Source: Ignavibacteriales bacterium
GTDB lineage: Bacteria; Bacteroidota; Ignavibacteria; Ignavibacteriales; Ignavibacteriaceae
Length of the DNA stretch: 11,929 bases
Direction: 5' to 3'
Assembly (NCBI GenBank): GCA_027349615.1
Contig: DAIEML010000052.1
Coordinates: 1-11,929 of the forward strand
A model generated the notes under the pieces. It was not told where the DNA came from. It saw only the letters and a program-made list of their open reading frames with translations, and searched no databases. This document shows, one piece after another, positions 1 to 6,434 of this stretch; within the stretch, counting starts at the first letter, position 1; each line of letters starts with the position of its first letter. A program made the translations under genes and the position numbers.

Positions 1-125
1 CTTTCAGTAATAACCTCTAATATACTTTTTTCTGCAAAAGGAGTGGGTACAACCAAGCCATTCGCAATAGAATAGGAAGGTTTAAAATCTGCATCTTTCT
101 TACCATTTTTAATCATTTGTATCAT
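1..125 (-). CDS. Possible N-terminal end of an unidentified protein, running off the left edge
   Basis: On the minus strand a frame is open from ATG at 125 (or ATG at 116) to the window edge, about 40 codons. Its predicted peptide has an ordinary soluble-protein composition, including the stretch PSYSIANGLVVPTPFAEKS, and codon third positions are mostly A or T as in the neighbours. I recognise no family. There is no Shine-Dalgarno motif before either ATG. It overlaps the start of the sorting-domain fragment on the other strand in codon-aligned register, so at most one of the two is coding there. It may be a real divergent gene, the end of a gene brought here by rearrangement, or chance. Confidence is low because only this fragment is visible. 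Confidence 0.3.
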   Translation of the reverse strand, partial: MIQMIKNGKKDADFKPSYSIANGLVVPTPFAEKSILEVITE

Positions 126-326
126 AGGATTACAATTTTTAATTTGAATGGCAGAAAGATAAATGAAATTGAAAGTACAATTGATAATGGGGGATTAGAT
201 TATAATTTATTAGATAGCAGCGGCAGACTTCTTAATAGTGGTATTTATATTTATAGAATTGTTCGTTACGATAATTCTAATAATGAAGTTGAACAGAAAA
301 TTGGTAAATTTGCTGTTATAAGATGA
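117..326 (+). CDS. T9SS-type C-terminal sorting domain fragment (secreted-protein tail)
   Basis: The 69 codons look like the C-terminal beta-sandwich that directs proteins to the type IX secretion system in Bacteroidota and Ignavibacteria. Visible marks are a first strand ITIFNLNGRKI, a central GLDYNLLDSSGRLLNSGIY segment matching the usual 'W.G.D..G..L.SGIYIYRI' pattern, and a final KIGKFAVIR strand. In the family this domain is the last ~80 residues of a much larger exported protein with a signal peptide. Neither is present. The frame stays open back to about 21, but the translation there does not resemble the expected preceding strand and has no ATG, and the TTG at 117 has no ribosome binding site. 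I read it as the 3' remnant of a gene broken or mis-joined near 117. The TGA stop overlaps the pgsA ATG (ATGA). Identity of the domain is fairly sure; the start and intactness are not. Confidence 0.6.
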   Translation: MYHRITIFNLNGRKINEIESTIDNGGLDYNLLDSSGRLLNSGIYIYRIVRYDNSNNEVEQKIGKFAVIR

Positions 327-895
327 AAATTAATTTTAATGAAATAAAGACAAAGTCAAATCTACTTAGTTTAATTAGATTATTTACCGCCATACCATTT
401 TGGTTTTTATTGGATGATTTTAACTCAATGCAAACCAGAGTTGTAATTTTTGGTTTATGCATCTTTGCAGCATTGACCGATATTTTTGATGGTTATCTGG
501 CTAGAAAATATAATGAGGTAACTGAGTTCGGTAAAATCATTGACCCTTTTGCCGACAAAATTGTAATTGCTTCTATAATTGTTAAGTTATTTTCAATTGG
601 AAAAGTAGATTTGTTTTATTTTATATTAATAATCAGCAGAGACATATTAATTTTTATTGGAGGTATAATAGTTTCAACAAAAATTGGAAAAGTTTTACCC
701 TCTAATATTTTAGGTAAAATTACAGTAATTAATATCAGCTTAGTTATAATACTGATTCTCTTCAATTTAAATGTAAATAATGTCGTTTTTAATTTATTGT
801 ACTATCTAAGTATTACACTTATTATTATTTCAATCATAGCATATACATACAGAGCTATCGAATTCATTAAAAAGAAAGACTATGGGACTATTTAA
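323..895 (+). CDS. pgsA: CDP-diacylglycerol--glycerol-3-phosphate 3-phosphatidyltransferase
   Basis: Integral membrane CDP-alcohol phosphatidyltransferase, 190 aa, a usual length for PgsA. It would transfer phosphatidyl from CDP-diacylglycerol to glycerol-3-phosphate, the committed step to phosphatidylglycerol. The family signature is complete: D53, D56, G57, A60, R61, G70, D74 and D78 fit DxxDGxxAR-x8-GxxxDxxxD, whose aspartates hold the metal and substrate. About six hydrophobic segments surround it (roughly 12-30, 38-55, 80-95, 98-120, 130-150, 155-175). The start overlaps the preceding stop by ATGA and has no clear Shine-Dalgarno, suggesting translational coupling. The 3' end overlaps ftsY by 14 bases. 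A related enzyme using another alcohol, such as phosphatidylserine synthase, is possible, but size and layout fit PgsA best. Confidence 0.88.
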   Translation: MKINFNEIKTKSNLLSLIRLFTAIPFWFLLDDFNSMQTRVVIFGLCIFAALTDIFDGYLARKYNEVTEFGKIIDPFADKIVIASIIVKLFSIGKVDLFYFILIISRDILIFIGGIIVSTKIGKVLPSNILGKITVINISLVIILILFNLNVNNVVFNLLYYLSITLIIISIIAYTYRAIEFIKKKDYGTI

Positions 896-1814
896 GAATT
901 TAAATTTATATAAACTAAAAAACGGATTAGCGAAAACTAGAGATAAAATAATTAATTCTATCACGGAAACGATTAGCGGTAAAGCCATTCTAGATGAAAA
1001 AACAATTGAAGAAATTGAAGAAATTCTAATATCTTCAGACATAGGTTTTGAAACCTCAGAACGAATCATTGAAAGATCTAGAGAATTATTAAAGAATGAT
1101 AAAAATCGGACTTCTCAGAATATTATCGAAACTATCAAATCCGAATTGACTTCAATTTTATCAAACGAAGATTCAAATCAGAATAATATTGAAAAATTTA
1201 AACCATTTGTTATTCTTGTCGTGGGCATAAATGGTGCTGGTAAAACAACCACCATAGGAAAATTAGCTTACAATTTTAAGAAATCAGGATTGAAAGTTAT
1301 TGTTGGTGCGGCAGATACTTTTAGAGCTGCTGCAAATGAACAATTAGATATTTGGGCAAATAGAGCTGGTGTAGAGATTGTGCAAAACAAAAAAAGTATG
1401 GATCCTTCATCAATTGTATTTGATACAATTTCAATCGCCATTAAGAATAAATATGATATCGTCTTAATTGATACGGCTGGCCGTCTTCATAATAAAGCTC
1501 ATTTGATGGATGAATTAAATAAGATTAAGCGTGTTATTAAAAAACTTCTAGAATATGCTCCTAATGAAACTCTTTTAGTTATCGATGGAAATACCGGACA
1601 AAATGCAATTACTCAAGTTGATGAATTTTCAAAAGTCACTGATGTAAATGGAATAATAATTACAAAATTAGATGGTACTGCTAAAGGTGGCATTGTTTTT
1701 CAAATCAGTAGTAAATTCAGAATTCCGATTAAATATATTGGTGTAGGGGAAAGTATAGATGATTTGCAATCATTTGATTCAAATCTTTTTGTATCTGCGA
1801 TTTTTGAAAATTGA
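882..1814 (+). CDS. ftsY: Signal recognition particle receptor FtsY
   Basis: SRP-family GTPase of 310 aa that docks ribosome-SRP complexes at the inner membrane and delivers nascent membrane proteins to the translocon. It has a helical N domain (about 1-95) and a G domain (about 105-310). Motifs visible are G1 GINGAGKTTT (115-124), the insertion-box DTFRAAA (145-151), G3 DTAGR (197-201), G4 TKLDG (261-265) and the closing GVGE (287-290). The N-terminus MGLFKNLNLYKLKNGLAKTR can form the short amphipathic membrane-binding helix; the long acidic A domain of E. coli FtsY is absent, as in many bacteria. FtsY is preferred over Ffh because there is no methionine-rich M domain. The ATG lies inside the end of pgsA with an AAGAAAG-like binding site just before it, so the two genes are co-transcribed. 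No strong terminator follows. Confidence 0.96.
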   Translation: MGLFKNLNLYKLKNGLAKTRDKIINSITETISGKAILDEKTIEEIEEILISSDIGFETSERIIERSRELLKNDKNRTSQNIIETIKSELTSILSNEDSNQNNIEKFKPFVILVVGINGAGKTTTIGKLAYNFKKSGLKVIVGAADTFRAAANEQLDIWANRAGVEIVQNKKSMDPSSIVFDTISIAIKNKYDIVLIDTAGRLHNKAHLMDELNKIKRVIKKLLEYAPNETLLVIDGNTGQNAITQVDEFSKVTDVNGIIITKLDGTAKGGIVFQISSKFRIPIKYIGVGESIDDLQSFDSNLFVSAIFEN

Positions 1815-1896
1815 GATAACAATAAGTTTACATAATATACATTATCGGACATGTCAATTGATAGTTTAGAATAAATTAAAAATTCTTTTATATAAT
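1815..1896. other. Convergent intergenic gap between ftsY and hbd
   Basis: These 82 bases separate two genes that end tail to tail. They are AT-rich. A small AT hairpin (ATAAT at 1832-1836, ATTAT at 1841-1845), a perfect 8-base palindrome GACATGTC (1848-1855), and a weak stem before a T-run (AGAAT at 1868-1872 with ATTCT at 1882-1886) are present. None is a convincing terminator or regulatory site, and no coding sequence is seen. Confidence 0.5.
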
Positions 1897-2745
1897 TTAA
1901 TACTTATAAAATCCCTCACCAGTTTTTCTTCCCAATTTATTTGCTGCAACCATTTTTTTTAGTAATGGACATGGTCTATATTTAGGATCATTGAAACCAT
2001 GATATAAGACTTCCATAATCGCTAAGCAGACATCTAATCCTATAAAATCAGCTAAAGTTAGCGGTCCCATAGGATGATTCATCCCAAGTTTCATAACTGT
2101 ATCAATATCATCTTTAGAAGCGACTCCTTCCATTAAAGCAAAGATTGCTTCATTAATCATGGGCATCAAAATTCTGTTTGAAATAAAGCCTGGATAATCG
2201 AATACTTCAACAGGCACTTTATCTAATTTTAATGCAAGATTCTTTATAGTCTGGAATGTTTCATCACTTGTTGAATATCCGCGAATTATTTCTACCAGTT
2301 GCATAACAGGAACCGGATTCATAAAGTGCATTCCAATAAATTTATTCGGGCGTGTTGAAACAGATAATTCAGTAATAGATATTGATGAAGTATTTGAGGC
2401 AAATATAGAATCTGATTTAATTAATTTTTGTATAGTATTAAAAATGTTGAGTTTTGTATCTATATTTTCATAAACTGCTTCGATTATTAAATCAGATTCC
2501 GAAGGAATATTTTCAATACCAACAACTATAGAAATATTTGATAAAGTTTCATTTTTTTCTTTTTCAGAAATAATCCCTTTTTTAATTTGTCTATCTAAAT
2601 TATTCGAAATATTTAATAACGCCTTATCTAACAAAGCATTATTAGTTTCAATTAAATTTACTTTAAAGTTTTTCATTGCAAAAACATGAGCAATACCATT
2701 GCCCATTGTCCCTGCGCCAATAACAGAAACTGTTTTTATTTCCAT
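1897..2745 (-). CDS. hbd: 3-hydroxybutyryl-CoA dehydrogenase
   Basis: NAD(P)-dependent 3-hydroxyacyl-CoA dehydrogenase, 282 aa, the size of single-function Hbd/PaaH enzymes rather than a FadB fusion. It interconverts acetoacetyl-CoA and 3-hydroxybutyryl-CoA. The N-terminal Rossmann fold starts with GAGTMG (10-15). The active-site set is visible: SNTSS (117-121), H140 in GMHFMNPVPVMQLVE, E152, and N190 in GFISNRI. The C-terminal helical dimer domain includes NHPMGPLTLADFIGLD (223-238) and ends in LGRKTGEGFYKY, typical of the family. A GGGAGG ribosome binding site sits 3 bases before the ATG. The thiolase stop lies 11 bases upstream, so the two are an operon running thiolase first. Whether the flow is towards butyryl-CoA, storage polymer or beta-oxidation cannot be told, since no crotonase or acyl-CoA dehydrogenase is in view. 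Confidence 0.93.
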   Translation of the reverse strand: MEIKTVSVIGAGTMGNGIAHVFAMKNFKVNLIETNNALLDKALLNISNNLDRQIKKGIISEKEKNETLSNISIVVGIENIPSESDLIIEAVYENIDTKLNIFNTIQKLIKSDSIFASNTSSISITELSVSTRPNKFIGMHFMNPVPVMQLVEIIRGYSTSDETFQTIKNLALKLDKVPVEVFDYPGFISNRILMPMINEAIFALMEGVASKDDIDTVMKLGMNHPMGPLTLADFIGLDVCLAIMEVLYHGFNDPKYRPCPLLKKMVAANKLGRKTGEGFYKY

Positions 2746-2756
2746 AATCCTCCCTA

Positions 2757-3938
2757 TTACTTTTTATAATTTTTAATAATCAATGCAGATGCTTCACCGC
2801 CACCAATACAAAGCGAAGCCAAACCAAATTCCGAATTTCTTCTTTTCATTTCATAGATCAATGTCGTTAATATTCGTGCTCCGCTAGCACCAATTGGATG
2901 TCCCAAAGCAATTGCCCCGCCATTTACATTAACTTTTTTTGTATCAAGATTTAGCAACTTATTTACTGCCAGAGATACAACAGCGAACGCTTCATTAATT
3001 TCAAATAGGTCAATATTATTTATTGTTAAATCAGCTTTTTTCAAAACCTTAATAATAGCATCGGCAGGTGCTGTTGTAAATTCTATTGGAGTTTTTGCAG
3101 CAGAACTTTGTGAAATAATTTCCACGAGAGGTTTTAATCTTAATTTATTTGCAGTCTCTTCACTAGTAATCAACAAAGCAGCCGCACCATCATTAATGCT
3201 AGATGAATTAGCTGCTGTTACGATTCCATCTTTTAAAAATACTGGTTTTAATTTTGGTATTTTTTCAAAGTTTACTTTTGCTGGCTCTTCATCTTTATCA
3301 ATTACAACTTCTCCATTTTTAGTTTTAACTGAAACTTTAATTATTTCATCTTCAAATTTACCACTATTTTGAGCCTCAATAGCTTTTCGGTACGAATTTG
3401 TTGAGAATTCGTCTAATTGTTCACGAGTAAATTTAAAATCCTTTGCACATGATTCAGCACAACTTCCCATATGAATATCATTATAAACGTCCCATAAACC
3501 ATCTTTAATCATAGAATCTATCAATTCGCCATTTCCTAACTTATAGCCTGTTCGCGCATTTGAAAGCAAATAAGGTGCGTTAGACATACTCTCTTGTCCC
3601 CCGGCAATAATTATATCAGCATCATTGCATTTTATTGCTTGATCAGCGAGCATAACTGCTTTCAAGCCACTGCCACACATTTTATTTATAGTTAGACATT
3701 CAGTTTTATTCGGTAGACCAGCAAATAAAGCAGCTTGTCGTGCTGGTGCTTGTCCTTGTCCAGCAGTTAATACATTTCCCATAATAACTTCATCAATTAA
3801 ATTGATATCAATTTTTGTTGATTCTAAAACTGCTTTGATCGCTATGCTGCCTAATTTTCCGGCACTTAATGATGATAAGGAACCGTTAAAAGATCCAACA
3901 GGAGTTCTTTTGGCAGCACATATTACTACTTTTTTCAT
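2757..3938 (-). CDS. thl: Acetyl-CoA C-acetyltransferase (thiolase)
   Basis: Biosynthetic-type thiolase of 393 aa, the standard length. It condenses two acetyl-CoA to acetoacetyl-CoA or does the reverse. The catalytic residues are all present: nucleophile C88 in NKMCGSG, the NEAFA loop (314-318 region), H347 in GGAIALGHPIGASGAR, and C377 in LCIGGGEA. These positions lie within one residue of the classical C89/H348/C378 numbering. I place the start at the ATG at 3938, because GGAG (3945-3948) lies 6 bases before it; the TTG at 3950 overlaps that binding site and would add four residues outside the fold. The gene leads the pair with hbd. The 112-base gap before it, after holB, is very AT-rich and probably holds its promoter, though I cannot pick one with confidence. 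Confidence 0.94.
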   Translation of the reverse strand: MKKVVICAAKRTPVGSFNGSLSSLSAGKLGSIAIKAVLESTKIDINLIDEVIMGNVLTAGQGQAPARQAALFAGLPNKTECLTINKMCGSGLKAVMLADQAIKCNDADIIIAGGQESMSNAPYLLSNARTGYKLGNGELIDSMIKDGLWDVYNDIHMGSCAESCAKDFKFTREQLDEFSTNSYRKAIEAQNSGKFEDEIIKVSVKTKNGEVVIDKDEEPAKVNFEKIPKLKPVFLKDGIVTAANSSSINDGAAALLITSEETANKLRLKPLVEIISQSSAAKTPIEFTTAPADAIIKVLKKADLTINNIDLFEINEAFAVVSLAVNKLLNLDTKKVNVNGGAIALGHPIGASGARILTTLIYEMKRRNSEFGLASLCIGGGEASALIIKNYKK

Positions 3939-4050
3939 ATTATACTCCAAAAATTTTAAATTATATTTTTGATATTTATTTAAAATTATTAAAATTCAAT
4001 AATATCAAATTACGCATATTCCAACATTAAACGAAAAAATAAATTTACTT
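3939..4050. other. AT-rich intergenic gap between holB and the thiolase gene
   Basis: This 112-base gap is the longest non-coding stretch in the window. It holds the thiolase ribosome binding site and, by position, probably its promoter. An AT-only hairpin (ATTATT at 3985-3990 pairing with AATAAT at 3998-4003) is followed on the minus strand by a short T-run, but it is too weak to call a terminator for holB. I see no coding sequence, direct repeat or RNA gene here. Confidence 0.5.
3945..3950 (-). promoter_or_regulatory. Ribosome binding site that fixes the thiolase start
   Basis: The minus-strand sequence TTGGAG, followed by the six bases TATAAT and then ATG at 3938, gives a well-spaced Shine-Dalgarno. 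A longer reading frame could begin at the TTG inside this motif, but then no binding site would be left upstream, so the ATG is the better start. Confidence 0.75.
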
Positions 4051-5172
4051 TTATTTAAGAGGTGTGGTTAACGAAGAAAGTTCATAAACAATGTTCAATA
4101 CAATAAGATTTAGGTTTGCATTCTTTGAAAGTAAGTTTAAATATTGTTCCAGCTTTGTTATAGTATTATTTAAAATCAGGTTAGGAAATCTTGTATTAAA
4201 TTTTTCCAAGGTTTCTAGATAATCTTTATAATAATAATTACTTAACTGATATTTAAATTTTTGAAGGTCGCTTAACCAAATAATAATCATGCTAATGATA
4301 AGTTTAATTGAATCTGAATTGCTTTCCTTTTGATAACTTTTGAATTGTTCTAAAGCTGAATTATATTTTCTTCCAAATGAATATCGTAGAATTTGAATAG
4401 TTTTTTCAAGCAACTCTTCAAAATTATTTTCTAGTAAATTTATAGCATTGTTTATAGATCCTTCTGCAAACACGGACAACTTTCCGGCTAAATGAATTTC
4501 TATATCAAAATATTTAATCAAAATATTTTTAACATCATTATTGCTAAGTGGTTTAAAATTTATTTCCCAGCATCTAGATCGTATAGTTTCTCTCAACAAA
4601 GATGGATATGGTGTGGTTAAAATAAAGATTATATCAGTTGGAGGCTCTTCCAGTGATTTTAATAAAGCATTTTGTGCAGTTTCATTCATTAAATGAGCAT
4701 CGGTTATTAAAATAATTCTATAGACTAAGTCCGAAAAATCAAATGATAAAAATCTTTTAATGTCTCTAATGCTGCTGATTTTGATATTAGATGCTCTGGG
4801 AATTGAAATTTTATAATATGGATTTGATGATTTTTTTTTAATTTCTTCTTGAATTGATTGTATTTCGTCTATTGAAAGTTTTTCAGTTGGTCCACTGGTA
4901 TCAGTTTCGTTTTTTCCTCTTGGCAAAGGTAAAATATATTTAATATATGGTTCTGAATAATTTAATATCTGTCTAGTAAATTCTGAATTATTGTCTTCCC
5001 CTGAAAATTTTATATTTAAAGCTTGCGCAAATTTAATTGCAAAATAATCTTTCCCAATTCCTGCAATCCCGGAAAACAATAATGCATGCGGAATCTTTGA
5101 TGAGTTGATTAAATGAGAAAGAACTTCTTTAACAGATTCTTGCCCATATAGATCATTCAAAATATCATTCAT
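4051..5172 (-). CDS. holB: DNA polymerase III subunit delta' (clamp loader AAA+ protein)
   Basis: AAA+ protein of 373 aa, a component of the clamp loader that places the sliding clamp on primed DNA. Domains in order: AAA+ ATPase core (about 5-170), lid (about 205-250), then the helical collar domain to the end. Visible are a P-loop-like GIAGIGKD (35-42), the segment ITDAHLMNETAQNALLKSLEEPP around 156-178 that marks the DnaX/HolB family, and SRC (199-201), the arginine-finger motif shared by delta'. D42 replaces the Ser/Thr of a working Walker A, as expected for a non-hydrolysing delta' rather than DnaX. No cysteine occurs where the family's zinc module would be; C201 is the only cysteine. A 32-base gap separates it from the DUF2795 gene, and that gap is filled by an intrinsic terminator reaching its ATG. 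There is no Shine-Dalgarno. Confidence 0.87.
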   Translation of the reverse strand: MNDILNDLYGQESVKEVLSHLINSSKIPHALLFSGIAGIGKDYFAIKFAQALNIKFSGEDNNSEFTRQILNYSEPYIKYILPLPRGKNETDTSGPTEKLSIDEIQSIQEEIKKKSSNPYYKISIPRASNIKISSIRDIKRFLSFDFSDLVYRIILITDAHLMNETAQNALLKSLEEPPTDIIFILTTPYPSLLRETIRSRCWEINFKPLSNNDVKNILIKYFDIEIHLAGKLSVFAEGSINNAINLLENNFEELLEKTIQILRYSFGRKYNSALEQFKSYQKESNSDSIKLIISMIIIWLSDLQKFKYQLSNYYYKDYLETLEKFNTRFPNLILNNTITKLEQYLNLLSKNANLNLIVLNIVYELSSLTTPLK

Positions 5173-5176
5173 AAAT

Positions 5177-5198
5177 AAAAAAGGCGCTCAAGGCGCCT
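5177..5198 (-). terminator. Rho-independent terminator of the M23-DUF2795 unit
   Basis: Read on the minus strand, a perfect 6-bp GC-rich stem (AGGCGC, loop CTTGA, GCGCCT) is followed by TTTTTT and ATTT. The stem lies at 5193-5198 and 5182-5187. It begins 6 bases after the DUF2795 stop and its T-run ends a few bases before the holB ATG. The stem stands out against the AT-rich surroundings. On the plus strand the hairpin lacks a T-run and no gene reads into it, so it works on the minus strand only. Confidence 0.88.
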
Positions 5199-5204
5199 AT
5201 TAAA

Positions 5205-5426
5205 TTAATAATCATCTTCATTATAGAAGAAATCTTCATCCGATGGATAATCAGGCCAAATATCTTCGATTGATTCATATGGTTCGTCAGAATCTTCTAA
5301 TTCAATTAAATTTTCAACAACTTCATAAGGTGCCCCAATTCGCTCGGCATAATCAATTAACTCTTCTTTTGTTGCTGGCCATGGCGCATCATCCAAATAA
5401 GAGGCAAGCTCAACTGTCCAAATCAT
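5205..5426 (-). CDS. Small acidic DUF2795 protein
   Basis: A 73-residue soluble protein. The stretch PWPATKEELIDYAERIGAP (about 15-33) followed by EVVENLIELED matches the short helical DUF2795 family, which has no settled function. The C-terminal half is strongly acidic and aromatic (about 14 of the last 31 residues are Asp or Glu, ending in FFYNEDDY). There are no cysteines, signal peptide or membrane segment. A GGAG binding site lies 8 bases before the ATG. It sits 21 bases after the M23 peptidase stop and directly before a strong terminator, so it is the last gene of a two-gene transcript. Its role in the operon is unknown. The antisense frame across it is longer but resembles nothing. Confidence 0.85.
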   Translation of the reverse strand: MIWTVELASYLDDAPWPATKEELIDYAERIGAPYEVVENLIELEDSDEPYESIEDIWPDYPSDEDFFYNEDDY

Positions 5427-5447
5427 TATTCATTCTCCACTTAAAAA

Positions 5448-6374
5448 TTAATTCTTACTTGTTAACTCAAAGAAGCCTAAATCTCCAAAGAAAAATTGAT
5501 CGGGATTTAATGCTACTCCATTTTGATGCACTTCATAATGTAAATGGGGACCAGTTGATAATCCCGTGTTTCCAGAAAGTGCAATTTCTTCTCCACGTTT
5601 TACTTTTTGTCCTTCATGAACAATTGATCTTGATAAATGTGCATAAACAGTTTGATAACCAAACCCATGATCAATTTCAACTACTATTCCGAATCCTTCT
5701 TTGGTTCCAACAAAATCCACTTTTCCATCACCAGTTGCATATACTGGAGAACCCGGTTCAACCTCAAAATCAATACCTTCGTGCATTCTCTTAATATGTA
5801 ATATTGGATGCATTCTCATTCCGAATCCATCAGATATATTACCATTGCATGGTTTGATAGCTGGGATAGCATCATAAAGAAACTTGTTTTCTCTTAACTT
5901 ACTAGAAATTTCTAAATATTGATTCTTCTCGAAATTGATCTTTCTGGAAACCTCATCTACATAAGAAAGTACTTGTTTTAATTTTTCTTCTGTTGGACTA
6001 GTTGAAAAATCTAATGAATTATCGAATGATCCTCCTCCAATTCCAACTGAATTTTCTTCATTAGAAACGGGCTGTAAATTAACTGCAACCCTTAAATTAT
6101 TATCACTTTGCGCAAGACTATCAACTTGTATGTTTAAACTTTTATAAAGGGATAACATTTTATTTAGATTTTCCTTTAAGTCTCTATTTTCAGCTCTAAG
6201 AGAAATAATGTCTTTAGATGAATTAGCTATTGAGCTTATAAAGTAGTATGCTCCTATAATAATAGAACTAAAAACAACCAGAGATAATATAAAATATAAA
6301 GCTAATTTAGATTTATAATTTCTAATCTCTACAAATTGTAATTTGGGTTTTGAAAAGTAATATAATTTTTTCAT
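5448..6374 (-). CDS. Membrane-anchored M23 family metallopeptidase
   Basis: Predicted cell-wall endopeptidase or amidase activator of the LytM/M23 type, 308 aa. Layout: a short basic cytoplasmic N-terminus (1-23), one membrane segment (about 24-48), a coiled-coil stretch (about 52-90), a Gly/Ser-rich linker (110-125), a second helical stretch (about 128-162), and the M23 domain (about 175-295). The zinc and catalytic residues are present: H198 and D202 (HEGID), H246 (YAHLS), H277 and H279 (GPHLHYEV). It is therefore probably active in the periplasm and not a degenerate EnvC/NlpD-type activator, though that is inferred. The ATG at 6374 is the only reasonable start because the next Met is residue 73. 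It has its own promoter about 13 bases upstream and no Shine-Dalgarno. It is co-transcribed with the DUF2795 gene. Confidence 0.92.
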   Translation of the reverse strand: MKKLYYFSKPKLQFVEIRNYKSKLALYFILSLVVFSSIIIGAYYFISSIANSSKDIISLRAENRDLKENLNKMLSLYKSLNIQVDSLAQSDNNLRVAVNLQPVSNEENSVGIGGGSFDNSLDFSTSPTEEKLKQVLSYVDEVSRKINFEKNQYLEISSKLRENKFLYDAIPAIKPCNGNISDGFGMRMHPILHIKRMHEGIDFEVEPGSPVYATGDGKVDFVGTKEGFGIVVEIDHGFGYQTVYAHLSRSIVHEGQKVKRGEEIALSGNTGLSTGPHLHYEVHQNGVALNPDQFFFGDLGFFELTSKN

Positions 6375-6386
6375 AATCGAGTGCCG

Positions 6387-6415
6387 AATGTAAAAAATAA
6401 AGGTTTATTTGTCAA
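6387..6415 (-). promoter_or_regulatory. Sigma-70-type promoter of the M23 peptidase gene
   Basis: In the 60-base gap after hprK the minus strand shows a consensus -35 TTGACA (6410-6415), exactly 17 bases of spacer, and a -10 TACATT (6387-6392). Transcription would begin near 6380-6382, giving a leader of only about 6-8 bases before the ATG at 6374. It separates the upstream six-gene run from the M23-DUF2795 unit. The Bacteroidetes-type TTTG/TAnnTTTG promoter pattern is not seen here. Confidence 0.72.
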
Positions 6416-6434
6416 TAGGATCGTATTTTATATT

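Noticed and set aside
830..1069. Minus-strand frame of 79 codons over the pgsA-ftsY junction
   Set aside because: It is a shadow of ftsY on the opposite strand, with no ribosome binding site and no recognisable domain.
1868..1886. Weak stem with T-run as the ftsY terminator
   Set aside because: Only five mostly A-T pairs around a nine-base loop; not distinguishable from background.
3985..4003. Hairpin as a possible holB terminator
   Set aside because: The stem is six A-T pairs only, which is expected by chance in such AT-rich DNA, and the T-run is short.
5220..5225. TATAAT on the minus strand as a private promoter for holB
   Set aside because: No -35 lies at 16-18 bases, it falls in DUF2795 codons, and a transcript from it would still run into the terminator.
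5243..5794. Plus-strand frame of 183 codons opposite the DUF2795 and M23 genes
   Set aside because: It is a His/Leu/Gln-rich translation with no family resemblance, lies wholly antisense to two well-supported genes, and crosses their intergenic junction.
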